A program made the translations under genes and the position numbers. Positions 32,750-43,739 of a DNA stretch of 64,000 bases are shown one piece after another. How positions within the stretch are numbered: position 1 is the stretch's first letter; each line of letters opens with the position of its first letter. Under the pieces are notes generated by a model. That model saw nothing but the letters and a program-made list of their open reading frames with translations, was not told the DNA's origin and searched no databases. Origin of the DNA: Ascaphus truei (taxonomy: Eukaryota; Chordata; Amphibia; Anura; Ascaphidae); contig CM071571.1 in the NCBI GenBank assembly GCA_036426205.1, positions 117,834,918 to 117,898,917 on the forward strand, written 5' to 3'.

Positions 32750-34727
32750 GTGAAATTGCAGCTAGCAAATTGTCCCTGCCGGGTTTCTAAAATGGCCGAC
32801 GTGAAATGTTTGTTGTGTAATGTACGTAACCATACAAAACAGTGTCCCTTCAGGCCATACTATGATCACGACCCTGGAGGAGAGCTGTACCCACAGATGA
32901 ATTTAGTATGCTGGGCCTGTCGTGAAGTAGGTCACATGGAAGATGTGTGCCCCAAAATTTTCAAAGACAAACAGCTGCAAAAGCAAGCAACGCCCTGTGA
33001 GTGCAAGCAAGATGTGGAAGCTGATACCAGTGAGTGTGTGCCCAGTACCACTGATATCTCTGGAGCTAATAAAGCAAAAAGAAAGAAGAAGAAAAAGAAA
33101 ACTGTTCCTCAAGTCACAGGGGAAGTGACCGAGCCACTTGAACCTGCGCTGTCAGGACATGCGTCAGAAAGGCGCCGAGATGAGCAACAGCCCATAGTGC
33201 CTGGCGCAATCGTCCCAGGAATGATGACACGCCTAGAGATGACAAAGGCTACTGCTACCACCATAGGCAGAGAGCCAAGCGAATCAAAGAAAACAAGAAC
33301 TGACTGGAAACTATGCTATTAGATGTCCCAGAAAGATGTGCAAAACTTCATCACAGAGTTGGGGGTTTCTCGGCAAGAGGCTAGCGCGCTTAAAGCAGAG
33401 CTGGAACTCTCACGCCATGAGGTCTACGCTCGCAGCACAGAGCTGTATACATTGAAGGAAACCTATGAGAATACCCTGAGTAATTTAGAGACTGTAAAGA
33501 GAGAGACTGTAAGTCTGACACAGAAAAATTCAGACTTGACTGACCAGATCAGTGAAGGTGATAAGAAGCTTCACCAAGCAGGAAAAGTGGAGAAGCAATT
33601 GATCCAGTAAAAGTTAGAAATGCAGGAAGCACTGCAGAATACAGAATCAGCGGCGATCCAGGCGACACAAACTGCAGAGCTCCAAAAAATGGAGGCGCTG
33701 ATGCAAACCCAGAGCAAGCACCAGGAAGAGGTGAAGACCCTGAGGGAGGTCTGGCAGGGTCAGGTTGAAGAGCTGCAGAAGCAGATGGCTGAGCAAGAGA
33801 TACAGTGCGCCAAGAGGGAGGAGGTGTCCGTCCGTTAGGTGGTCTGCCTGACATTGCGCTATGAAAGCGAGATGGCCGATATCTACAAGCAGCTGGACCA
33901 CATGGTCAATTGAGGGGGCCCGGCTGCAGCTGGACAAGACCCGGAAGGAGCACCTGCAGCTGCAGGTCAAGAATAGAGAAAATTAAACAGAGTTAAACCT
34001 TGCTCTGAAACAGATGACGGACATGGAGTCGCAACTCAACTCCAAAGAAGTTGAATTAGCAGCCGCACTGAGTGGAAAAAGAAATACAGAAGGACAGCAA
34101 CAAAGACGCTACCAGGACATGGTAGAAGCTGCTAAAATGGTTCAGTCGGGCTATCAATCCTACCTCCTAACCAAGCAAGCTGTACGTTCCTATACGTGTA
34201 TCTTCAATGCTGTTGCAATATTACGATTTGCTATAAAGATGAAGTTGGAGAAAGAGATTCCAAGGCTAAAAGAGACACGGTCACAAAAGGAGACCAGGGA
34301 AAGTAAACTCAATGCCCTCACTGATAACAAAGAGGAAGGAGAAAGAATTGACTTTGATTGTGCTGTTATTCCAGAAACAGATGGGCACCTTCCTGAGAAT
34401 ACTGAGAATATTCTCCCTGATCTGGGATTCAAAAATCCAGATCCTCAATTTCATGTATGTTGTCCAGATGATTATCAAACTAGTGAACACACCCAGGCCA
34501 CCACAGAAGATGTTTTAGCCAAGTGAGTGGCAGTTCCTGAAAACACAAACTTGATGAAAAATCCTGAGGACATTGTTAATATGGACTACGTTTATACAGA
34601 GGCAATTAGGTCTCCAAAACCCAAAGGCCTTGTAATGGCCCCAAAAGGGAAATCAAAGATTTCTGATGAGAGGAGACATCTCAGTAAGAAGAGCCTAGAA
34701 GGTTCAAAGATTGAAAAGAAAAAGTGA
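32750..34727 (+). pseudogene. Chimeric ORF: two zinc knuckles, myosin-rod-like and lamin-rod-like coiled coil
   Basis: The likely start is ATG 32792. Residues near the start form two Cys/His knuckles: CLLCNVRNHTKQC (CX2CX4HX3C) and CWACREVGHMEDVC (canonical CX2CX4HX4C). A Lys-rich linker follows. From 33323 the sequence turns into a coiled coil with a strong resemblance to vertebrate sarcomeric myosin heavy chain (STELYTLKETYENTL, LETVKRE, SDLTDQISEG, KVEKQL). From about 33820 it resembles lamin coil 1 (REEV, YESEMADIYKQLD, ARLQLDK, then LNSKEVELAAALSGKR). An IQ-like AAKMVQSGYQSYLLTKQ and an acidic, non-coiled tail follow. Five in-frame stops (33320, 33608, 33836, 33984, 34524) and a frameshift near 33910 break it; the final stop is TGA 34725. 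No retroviral capsid or pol domain is seen. The host-gene likeness is from memory and needs a search. Confidence 0.75.
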
Positions 34728-35523
34728 CGGTTAATGCTGCACCAGAATAGTTCCAGATCTCGCCACTCTGGACCACAGTGTGGAGCCAAGGAGAATCCGG
34801 TCAGAGTGTCTTGTCAGTGGCTGAAGAAACAGTCCAGTCATTTGCAGGTTGCAGCGGGTGTTGAAATGAAGTTAGAGGATGTAATGGACTGGAAGTCAAG
34901 AAAAAAAAATGTGTTTGGGAACGGACCGATTTTTATGTTATACGTGTGGACTATGTCACGGACACTTAACTTTGCAAATAAGCTAGTGTAGTTATGCTAT
35001 ATTAGGCCTCTAGAATAAGCATTTTGTAAATATTGCAATGTTATTTTTCTCTTCATTGAAAATGTAGCTAAACTACAAATTACTATACAGGGTTGATGGC
35101 CCTTAAGATTACAAGGCTGTAGTTTAAAAAAAAAAAAAAAAAATATTGGTAGCTTACAATATAGGAAAAAATGCCCTTTTCGTTTGGTAAATATATAATG
35201 AGGTTCATATTCTAGAGTAGAAAAACCAGGGAGGTAATAGAAACTGTCTGGTTTTGTGAGTATATTTAGCATATCCTGGGTTATAAGAATGTGTGCTAGA
35301 CATTTATTTTTCAAAATAGTTCCCTAATATAGAGCAACAAAATATGTTTGCCAAGTATAGTCTCTTATGACGAAAACTATTGTCCATAATTGCCGCGGGA
35401 AAAAAAAAAAAAGTTAATATTCGTGTCGTGAATGTTTAATATGGTACTGAGGAGTTAGCTCAAGTATTTCAGGTAGGACGCTCACCCCAGTGAGGTCCAT
35501 GGCCGCTCACCCCAGTAGGTGTG
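34728..35523 (+). other. Non-coding 3' internal region of the LTR element
   Basis: A18 run at about 35126-35143 and A13 at about 35400. The repeated word gctcaccccagt occurs at 35481 and 35505. No domain found. This stretch is where pol would be expected and it is absent. Confidence 0.6.
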
Positions 35524-35540
35524 AGCTGGGGAGGGGGATA
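35524..35540 (+). other. Polypurine tract
   Basis: agctggggagggggata directly before the 3' LTR; primes plus-strand synthesis in LTR elements. Confidence 0.75.
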
Positions 35541-36327
35541 TGTGACATAGTCCAAAGATGTTAGGCAGCTTTCTGCCCCGTTTTAGGTCAGAAAGTGCAG
35601 GAATAGTTAAAAATGATCCATTCCACAGCTTCACATTTACTCAGGCTGGTGGATGGAAATTCCAGACCACATTTTACAATGTGTCTAGTTCTCCCTCACC
35701 TGCCCTCCTAATCACTAGCACAGGTATTTAGAGCAGAGCGGTTTGCTTTTCAGTGTCTCTCTCCTTAGAGGCTGGGGGTGTCGCTGCTCCCCTGCATCCA
35801 GTTTCCGGGTGGACGGCCCCTCCAAGTATCACAGTACCAGAGGATTTGCCTGGACACTTGGGACCGAGTTCCCACCACGAACAGATAAGACAAACAAATA
35901 TGTATTGCTGTTTCTAAAAGACTATGCTGTATCTAGTGACCCTAAATGAGAGGGCATTGTTTTAAGTTGGGGAACCAGGTTAGTTGGCCCAGCAGCAGTT
36001 AGAGGCTGATTATGATGTGTAGTTAGATCCCTGAAATGGATAGGATTTTGTTTATATCATTTGGTTTCTTGTTACTTGAAATAACAGTGTGGGAAATACT
36101 ATGACACTGATATAAGTGAACTGCTGAATGAAAATGTCTGAGTGCCTCTAACCTACACATGTTAAAGCTGCAGTACCTTACTTGGATGAAAATAAAGCAG
36201 GCAGAAGCCTGAGTTAAGCAACATAATACTTTGCATGTTCCTGATTGTTGTATAATTAACCCTAGAAGACTGTGTCGGGAAGAACCCAGACAGACGTCAG
36301 CGCTACAAAAGAGGGGCGTTTGTTACA
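35541..36327 (+). repeat. 3' LTR
   Basis: 787 bp, TGTGACATAG to GTTTGTTACA. It differs from the 5' LTR by scattered substitutions plus small indels, including the loss of one gcctgggg repeat near 35770. Confidence 0.9.
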
Positions 36328-36342
36328 GTATGTATGTATGTA

Positions 36343-36365
36343 GAGAGAGAGAGAGAGAGAGAGAG
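36343..36365 (+). repeat. (GA)n microsatellite
   Basis: Follows a short (gtat)n run that holds the 3' target duplication. Confidence 0.9.
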
Positions 36366-36770
36366 ACGCACTCCCCTAGTGCATTATCTTATGATGCAGA
36401 TGAAATAACATTTATTTAAATAAATGTAAAGTAGATAATACACACTTACAAGACATAAAGAGTAAAATTCACGTAAAGGTATCTTTGCACACAGACTCCT
36501 GGTAGAGATCAGTGAGATGGATGGGGGAGACCTTTATGTATACCCACTGAAAGCCAGTTGCCTTTAGACCTGCTGCGGGAATGCACACACACAGCAGAAA
36601 CGAACGCAGACAGAGTCACAGTGAAAGCAGACACAGTGGGAGATGGTAACGGTCTCACCTCTTGCAGCTGATCAACACGAGGTGCCAGAGGCAATCTCAG
36701 TATACAGGAGTCCCTTAGTTAGCAGCGGAACAGCACGGACACTACGTGCTTGCGCTATGATGTCACAGTT

Positions 36771-36810
36771 CTACGCGTTTTGTCGGTGCTTGTCGACTTC
36801 GTCAGGGAAT
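36771..36810 (-). ncRNA. Hammerhead-like motif with a G12A change
   Basis: Minus strand: CUGACGA (36805-36799), extra A, stem II GUCG/CGAC, then AAAA in place of GAAA, and palindromic ACGCGU followed by A. Loss of G12, the general base position, should inactivate it. Confidence 0.5.
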
Positions 36811-36973
36811 CGACTCCCCCGTGACACTTTGTATACACTCCCCACATCTTGTTGAACTCGTTGAGTAGTTCATTATACATCAGGTGGGAGCTACTGGGTG
36901 TATACCTAGTTACGATTGGTTAGAGCGCAGGGTTTGATGGGTATTTTAAGCCGGTCCTTTGTATTGTATTTGT

Positions 36974-37014
36974 ACTCTTTGATAAAGCCCCACCGGGTGA
37001 AATGCGTTAGAGTG
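36974..37014 (+). ncRNA. Hammerhead-like motif with UUGAUAA core
   Basis: Stem I ACUCU (36974-36978) pairs perfectly with AGAGU (37009-37013). Core UUGAUAA (36979-36985), extra A, stem II GCCC/GGGU with loop CACC, GAAA (36999-37002), UGCG, and a UU cleavage position (37007-37008). Positions 3 and 8 are U and A instead of C and G, which keeps their pairing. Confidence 0.55.
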
Positions 37015-37019
37015 GTTCG

Positions 37020-39920
37020 TTTGGTTGCAAAGAGTCAATAAAGCCTTTGCACTTACCTGTGATCCAGTCCCGGTCTGATTCCTTCCCGCAAGGCAGCTGC
37101 ACCGCCTTGTCTCGTCGGATCTTCTGTTGCTCACTCCGGTAGGAGCACGCCGATGCCACTCATGTCCATTCCCTGCCTAAACAGTGAGTTGTTTCCATTA
37201 TTGTGGTCCCACCCATATAAGACTTACCTCCTGGTAGTGGCTATTGGGGGGACCCGACCACTGCTGTACATTGTGGCTACGTGGGAGTTATTACATTGGT
37301 CACGCTTGGCTATTGCAGTTCAGGACATTATTCAGATACTACTCACTCGCTTTGGTTATACACTGAGAAGCGCCACTAGGGGCTGTGTGACTCCCATTCT
37401 CCCCGCATGGTTTAATAGCAGGTTTGTACTTGATGTAGAAGTAGAATGACCAGAGCTGGTGCGAACTCCATCCCCAAACTGACTTATGGGTTTTAATCTC
37501 TCAGCCAAACTCATATTTCAGGCTCTGAATATAACCTGCAATACCAAGCTCACCACCATTTATGTGGTGTGAAAAAAAATACGAGGTTTTTAGAACCGGT
37601 TTGCATCACAGAGCTACTAGAATAGCATTTGGGGGGGCAAAAAATGACACTTTGAGGCTTTTTTGACAAACCAATCTGACTGTCAGAGCCATAGTGAAAA
37701 CGCTTCTAAAAAAAGCAGATAAGACATGGTTTAGCCATGCAATAAGGGCTTACAAAATAGCAAATCATGTCAATCCACTTCACAAGTGGACTTTAGCAGT
37801 GATTTGGCACACTCCAGAGCTACTAGAATAGGCCTCACTGTTTGTCATAGGTTCTTCTACAAAATAGAAGTGGAGCCCTCTCCATTTCCAGCACATGGGC
37901 CCAGGCGCATCATGTGATCACTCCTGGGGGTGATTACATAACCCAGAAATTTCAGAGGTCTGGTAGCACTCTGTTGCCACCTTCTGCATGCAAATTAGGA
38001 ATATCAAATAGTGATACATCTGTTGTGCTTTTTTATAAAGTTGAACCGCATGCCAATGTTTCCTAATCATGTTTTTATCATGTAAAAGTTGGCCAACTAT
38101 TGGGAAATAAGATTGACTGAATTATTTTAAAACAAAACATCATCCATATTAGGGAATTTGTATTGCCCCTTGATTTTAGGAATGCCGGTGTCCAACCTCT
38201 AATGGTTTGCAGGAGATTGGTTTCTAGAACATATTACATAGGTACCTACTGTATGACTATAGCTGGTCCTTTAAACCCAGCATAATGTACAATCAGACTG
38301 CTCACTGCATAAGGCATTACAATAGCAGTAAGAGAATGAAGGACAAGTAATGTAGTGGGTAACCACTACATTTGTTATTCTAGAATTGCAAAGTAAATTA
38401 TATGCCCTTTCTTGTCATACAAACTGTGATAACTTTTTCATTTTGATGTTGGGAAAAAAAATGTTTAATGTATAAAATGTAGTTCTTGACTTGACATGCA
38501 GATCTGCTTTGGGTGCACATTACTGTCTTGGAGATTTGTTAATATTTGTGAGTCGTGGGCCATCTTTGCTTTTAATAATACCTATGTGTGTAGTACTGTG
38601 TATAGATGTATTTTATATAAATAAAGGAGTATGAACAGAGGTGCAAATATAGATGTAGCCAGTCTATTTTTACAAATGCAGATAGAAAACCATTGGAATA
38701 AATTCCTCTGCATGAGGGATTAATGTTTGGGGGGCCGATAAGGAAGTATGGCTCACTCCTCTTTAATCCACTGTTTCCCTTCCTCCTCCTCCTGGGGCTT
38801 CTTCTGGCAGTTACCTTCTCTGTAGCCATAGCAAAATGCATTAGTTTGCTGCGGCTCCAGAGAAGATAAGTCTGGCTAAATCTGTATGAATAAATAAAGA
38901 AGAATCAAAGCTTCAAAGCATTTTAAAATAAATATAACAAGGAAACATTACTCAAGTCTAGTTCACCTAGATGTACTTACAGAAAAATTACTTTGTCCGC
39001 TGAAAAAGGTTTTCTGCATTGCTAGATTTTGTGTGGGAGGTAATTACTATATGTGGAAAGCTGGGATTGTTCTGTATATGCTATAATACAGTATAATGAA
39101 ATGTACTGTGGGTAGTGCAGGTGATAATTGCATGGTTATTGAAAACACTTTGTATTGAATACCAACAGTATAATTATATTAGTATTTGTATTAATGAATA
39201 ATTTAATGATTAAGTATAGGTTAAATTAAAAGATCTTTCATACAGTAAATACATGCTGCTTCAATGACCTCATATAAAAGAAACACACGTTTACTCCACT
39301 TAACATATGGCTATGAAACATGTGTATAAAGGACATCATTGTTGATAAGGGACATTTAACAATATACATTTGTTTGACAAATTCAATTTTTTATTAACCT
39401 TTCTACTCTGACCTGTTAATGACAGAAAACACTTAATTTTACCCAACATTGTAATCTTTATTTTATTTAAGAAAGTAAAAGAAAAAAGTAGTGCATATCA
39501 ACAATATAAAAAAACGCCTCAAAACTAAGTAACAGGTCCATTAATACAGTACATCATCTAGCAAAACATTTTGGATAAACATGCATAGGATCCACCTTGT
39601 CTCCATATTAGAGGTCTAGAGAGGGTTCAGAAAAAAACTAAAATGAGAAAAATACTGTAGGGATACAATTCCACAACAAGGGGAACAATTTGGGGATTAT
39701 TATTTTAAAACCAATGTTTTAATGGGTTTAAATGTAGAGATTTCCCTGGGTTTTTTTTAACTTGAGCATTTCTGGGGGGGAGGAGGAGGCTGATGTTTTC
39801 CCTCATTTAACAACATTCATGAATTAAATTAGCTAATTGATTTAGATTTCTATATAAATTCATGGGTAAATAATAGTTTAGATACTAGTTGCAGTATAGA
39901 TCATGGATCTATTTTATCAA
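37020..39920. other. PLE-like end remnant then AT-rich intergenic DNA; no gene
   Basis: 37020-37450 continues a pseudo-LTR-like text. After that the sequence is AT-rich with no supported ORF, and no repeat that I could classify. Confidence 0.4.
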
Positions 39921-39924
39921 TATA

Positions 39925-40976
39925 CAACATCCAGCCAAATGAAGAACACTCTCCAGGAGGTAGGCATATCATTATCCAAGTCTACCATAATGAGAAGACT
40001 TCACGAGTCAAATACAGAGGGTTCACCACAAGGTGAAAAACATTCATAAGCCTCAAGAATAGAAAGGCCAGATTAGACTTTGCCAAACAATATCTAAAAA
40101 ATCCAGCCCAGTTCTGGAACAGCATTCTTTTGACAGATGAAACTAAGATCAACCTGTACCAGAATGATGGGAAGAAGAAAGAATGGAGAAGGCTTGGAAT
40201 GGCTCATGATCCGAAGCATACCACATCATCTGTAAAAAAAGGGTGGAGACAGTGTGATGGAATGGGCAAGCATGGCTTACAATCGCACTGGGTCATTAGT
40301 GTTTATTGATGATGTGACAGAAGACAGAAGAAGCCGGATGAATTCTGAAGTGTATAGAGATATATTGTCTGCTCAGATTCAACCAAATTCAGCGAAGTTG
40401 ATTGGATGGCGCTTTACTTTACAGATGGACAATGAGCCAAAACATACTGTTAAAGCAACATAGGAATTTTTTAAGGCAAAGAAGTGGAATATTCTGCAAT
40501 GGCCGAATCAATCACCTGATTTCAACACCAATCGAGCATGCATTTCACTTGCTGAAGACAAAACTTAAAGCAGAAAGAGCCACCAACAAACAACAACTGA
40601 AGACAGCTGCAGTAAAGGCCTGGCAAAGCATCACAAAGGAGGAAACCCAGCGTTTGGTGATGTCCATGCGTTCCAGACTTTAAGCAGTCATTGTCTGCAA
40701 AGGATTCACGATAAAGTATTAAAAATGAACATTTTATTTATGATTGTGTTAATTTGTCCAATTACATTTGAGCCCCTCAAATAAGGGGACTGTGTATGAA
40801 AAATGTTGCAATTCCTAAACGTTTCATACGATATTTTTGTTCAACCCTTGAATTAAAGCTGAAAGTCTGCACTTCTATTGCATCTCGGTTGTTTCATTTA
40901 AAATCCATTGTGGTGGCGTACAGAGCCAAAATTATGAAAATTGTGTCAGTGTCCAATTATTTCCGGACCTAACTGT
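39925..40976 (+). mobile_element. Tc1/mariner-type transposon, left end missing
   Basis: The right terminus reads ttatttccggacctaactg followed by TATA; the matching left inverted repeat is absent, so the copy starts inside the transposase gene. The 3' UTR spans 40684-40976. Confidence 0.85.
39940..40683 (+). pseudogene. Tc1-like DDE transposase, N-terminally truncated
   Basis: Cuts and joins Tc1-type ends. Read across frames: end of the second helix-turn-helix (STIMRRLHES), then LTDETKINLYQ with the first catalytic Asp (about 40133), SVMEWASMAY, QMDNEPKHTVKAT with the second Asp (about 40430), and a segment giving SPDF and EHAFHLLKTKLKAE with the third acidic residue near 40534. The D-D spacing and DD34E-like tail are typical for Tc1. 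Frameshifts near 40240 and 40460-40540 and a premature stop at 40461 make it a pseudogene; roughly the first 90 residues are missing. Confidence 0.85.
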
Positions 40977-40993
40977 ATATATATATTTATATA

Positions 40994-41679
40994 TATAGGA
41001 AAGAATGACCTAGGTGCAAAAAAGCAGGGAAAGAAAAAGAAAAAAAGAGAGGAACATCATAGGGCAGTATATCTAAGCAATTCAGGTGATCAAATGGTAA
41101 GCTATGCACTTACACTTAGTACAGCAAATAACAGCCTTTAATCCACTCAAGGATTCAGGAACTCTGCTTCCGAAACTTGTCTCGATTTCTTTGTGATCCT
41201 TATTTATATGGAGTCTCAACAGCAATCGCGGTGTATCTGTTCCACAGACTGTACCTGGCAGATAGATCTCGCAAAAAGGATAGGTAGGGAATAAAAGGAA
41301 AACAGGGATAGTGTAAAACCTTTTAATAAAATATAACAAAAAATAATAAAAAGTAGGTAATAAACTCACATTGTGTGAGTTGAATACAAGCAGTTGAGAG
41401 TAAAAAGCGAGTATCTCACACTCTATGATCGGAGAACGCCGGTTACCAGCACTGTTCACTCGAGCGGTTACTTCCGCATCACGTGGCCCGGCTTTCGCGA
41501 GATTTTGTCTCTGATGTTTGTGGATATACTGCTTTGGCTCCTTGGTAGGAATCGACCTCTCAGCGTGTCTCCCACTGCTCCTAACACACCTGCCCTACGC
41601 GTTTCTCCACTTCGGCTTCGTCAGGGGCTGCTGTTTTTTTTTCCCCTGCTTTTTTGCGCCTAGGTCATTCTTTCCTATA
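40994..41679. mobile_element. About 690-bp element with 36-bp terminal inverted repeats and an internal hammerhead motif
   Basis: The left end tataggaaagaatgacctag is mirrored at the right end (ctaggtcattctttcctata); over about 36 bp only one mismatch was seen (gtgc versus gcgc). There is no coding capacity. A hammerhead-like core is at 41592-41629. Layout suggests a PLE-derived snap-back rather than a cut-and-paste transposon, but this is inference. Confidence 0.7.
41592..41629 (-). ncRNA. Hammerhead-like motif with weak stem II
   Basis: Minus strand: stem I GCCC/GGGC, core CUGACGA, extra A, a poor stem II (CC/GG plus G.A), GAAA, palindromic ACGCGU and then A. Core bases intact. Confidence 0.5.
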
Positions 41680-41689
41680 TAATTTCCAG

Positions 41690-42685
41690 GCGGCAATTGT
41701 GGAGCCGTGGACCTAAGTGGCAGCAATCAGTAGGGTCAGTTGATTTTAAGGGTTAATACCTTTCGTTTTATGACTGATTTGGCCAAGTGTGGTTTTTATT
41801 TTTACTGCATTAACAATTTGTTGAGAGTTGCGCTGATTGTATCTTGTTTTAATATATATACCTCTATCTTGGACTCCCCTTCTCCTCTGGATGTCTTGTG
41901 CAGCATTATAGCAAGTATCTGGACATTTCCTTGCTCCACGGTAGCCTTTGGGACACTATCATTTTTGTCTGCCACAGCTTATATCAGTTACACCTAGCTG
42001 TGGCATTAGGGAGTTATTTTCTCATGTTTTTCTCCCTTGTTTTCTCTGCTGACTCATTGTTTCCATTTTAGTCTTTCAGGGGACCCCACCTCTGCATATT
42101 TTAGACATTTATTTTCTGTCTTTCTCTGGCTCTTTATTATAACTGCCAGGGTTTAGCCACCACCTTCTGGCTACACAGCATCTAGGGTATTCATTCATTA
42201 TATTTTCATTGTTGCTCTTTTTTCTGAGTTTACTTGTGTTTGTGTAGATATTGTTTTTTTTTCAGTCATTTGTATTATCATGTGTTGCTTATCGGCCGAA
42301 CTCCATTGCATTTCCAGGGGAAATTATTTTCCCCTGGATTTGCATTATCATACCTACTGTATTTATTTTGCATGTTGCATATTTTGGGTCCCTACATTTT
42401 ATTGAGTATTCTTTGGTTCAGCAGTGTTCATTTAGTATGTGTTTACTGTAGGTATATTTTAATATTATTTTTGTGTTTTGTATTGCTAATAAAATCCATT
42501 TTGTACTTTCACATATTTTTCGTGTGCTTTCAACAAACCCTCTTTTTTTCTTTTTGTGTTCGTATATCATATTGGGTTGTTAGCACCGCCAGAGGGTAAA
42601 TTTATCCCCTCTATCTGGCCTAGTGATTTATTTTGATTTATGGGGAATGGTTTTGATTGCGGCACCAACTCTGTGTGTTTGATAT
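41690..42685. other. T-rich intergenic DNA, no gene
   Basis: The translated hydrophobic ORFs reflect T-richness. No domain or repeat boundary was seen. Confidence 0.4.
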
Positions 42686-42689
42686 CTAT

Positions 42690-42770
42690 ATCTATCTATA
42701 TATCTATATTATATATATATATATATAATATAATATATATAAATATATATTATATAATATATAATCAAAA
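42690..42770 (+). repeat. AT-rich simple sequence
   Basis: (TATC)n then (TA)n-type runs. Confidence 0.85.
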
Positions 42771-42779
42771 AACTAATGG

Positions 42780-43186
42780 GCTAGTTAAGGCAAGCGTTAC
42801 AATACTCGTGGTCTCGTCTGTATGTATATATGTATATGTCTGTCTCGTCTATATATATATACAGACGAGACCACGAGTATTCTAATGCTTGCCTTAAACT
42901 AGCCAGGTTACATTCGGGTATGTGCTGAGTGGAACCTGGCTAGTTAAGGCATGTGCATGACTAATGACCCATAGGATTAACACAGCAGGGGTCCCTGGCA
43001 GTCCCATTCAGTTTGAATGGGACTGCCAGATGGACCCCCTGCTGGTAATCATGGGGGCCATTAATCAATGCAGAAATGCTGGGTCTAGTTTAAGGCAAGT
43101 TTAAGGCATGTATCCAGCATGTACCTGGGTGTACCTGAGTCTTTTTGGCGATTGTTACTGGTTTGTGTTAGAATAACCGTGGGCAC
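42780..43186. mobile_element. MITE related to the CAGTAGAGGCA family, with extra inverted end
   Basis: 42860-43186 has ends cagacgagaccacgagtatt and aataaccgtgggcactacag. It shares the internal cagtttgaatgggactgcca fold-back with the copies at 19909 and 24933. 42783-42840 repeats the left end in inverted form (ctagttaaggcaagcgtt, actcgtggtctcgtctgta). Confidence 0.65.
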
Positions 43187-43194
43187 TACAGTAT

Positions 43195-43735
43195 ATGTCT
43201 GTGAGGATCCCTAGAGATCCAATATCCCATCACAGAACAAGAGATAATAACATAAAAGGGGTTTATTGGGTCCAAAATGCACATATGCCCGATGTTTCGG
43301 TCCCTAGTGGGACCTTCTTCAGGGGTAACATGACTGCTGAGAGCCACACATTTAAATACCCAAAAGGAGGTAGGAATTCACAGTGAACAGAAAATGGGTG
43401 GGGAAACTGTTACTAAGCAACAACAAGGGAGTGGCTATGTACTGTACATACACTTGGCACAGGTATAGGCAGAGGACTGAGCATAGGCAGATGTAGAATA
43501 TAGAAATGGACAAATAAATAACATCCTAAACATATAATAGGGTGGGTGACCTGTACTATAGGATCAATGACTTCTCAAAATAAAGATAGATAAACTAAAT
43601 AGTTAGTCTGTTAATATATGTGTGGACACAAAAAAATGCAGCTCACAACATGAAAGCAGAAACAACAGAGCTAAGTAGGAAACACCATGGCATCAAGGCA
43701 GCATAAGTGGACATGCTCTCACATTAATCAATGCA
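43195..43735 (-). mobile_element. PLE-like end fragment
   Basis: Contains a hammerhead-like motif, and 43644-43722 (gtaggaaacaccatggcatc and onward) matches 49559-49636 in inverted orientation, showing a repeated family. No ORF. Confidence 0.5.
43288..43327 (-). ncRNA. Hammerhead-like motif with long stem II
   Basis: Minus strand: CUGAAGA (43322-43316), extra A, perfect 6-bp stem II GGUCCC/GGGACC (loop ACUA), GAAA (43298-43295), then CAUC. Stem I is CCC/GGG. ACAU in place of a palindromic ACGU is what CpG decay would give. Confidence 0.55.
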
Positions 43736-43739
43736 ACAT

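Larger units (their letters stand above)
31617..34663 (+). repeat. 3,047-bp tandem duplication, unit 2
   Basis: The second unit; unlike unit 1 it continues into the rest of the element (34664-35540) and the 3' LTR. Confidence 0.9.
31633..36327 (+). mobile_element. Non-autonomous LTR retrotransposon with 4-bp target duplication
   Basis: 5' LTR 31633-32424 (792 bp), internal 32425-35540, 3' LTR 35541-36327 (787 bp); GTAT lies at 31629-31632 and 36328-36331. A PBS-like tatggtggagaatgcgg follows the 5' LTR (tRNA not assigned) and a polypurine tract ggggaggggga precedes the 3' LTR. A 4-bp duplication fits Ty3/Gypsy-type integrases. No protease, RT, RNase H or integrase is recognisable; the only ORF remains are zinc knuckles plus coiled coil. 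The LTRs differ by several percent (for example 5' catccagtttccaggtgg versus 3' catccagtttccgggtgg), so the insertion is not young. Confidence 0.85.

Noticed and set aside
28586..36327. Two separate LTR elements in tandem
   Set aside because: Only one 3' LTR and one 3' internal region exist, and unit 1 ends mid-element; a tandem duplication of one element fits better.
42234..42599. Hydrophobic 121-codon ORF resembling a membrane protein
   Set aside because: T-rich DNA gives Phe/Leu codons; no start context, splice sites or conserved motif.
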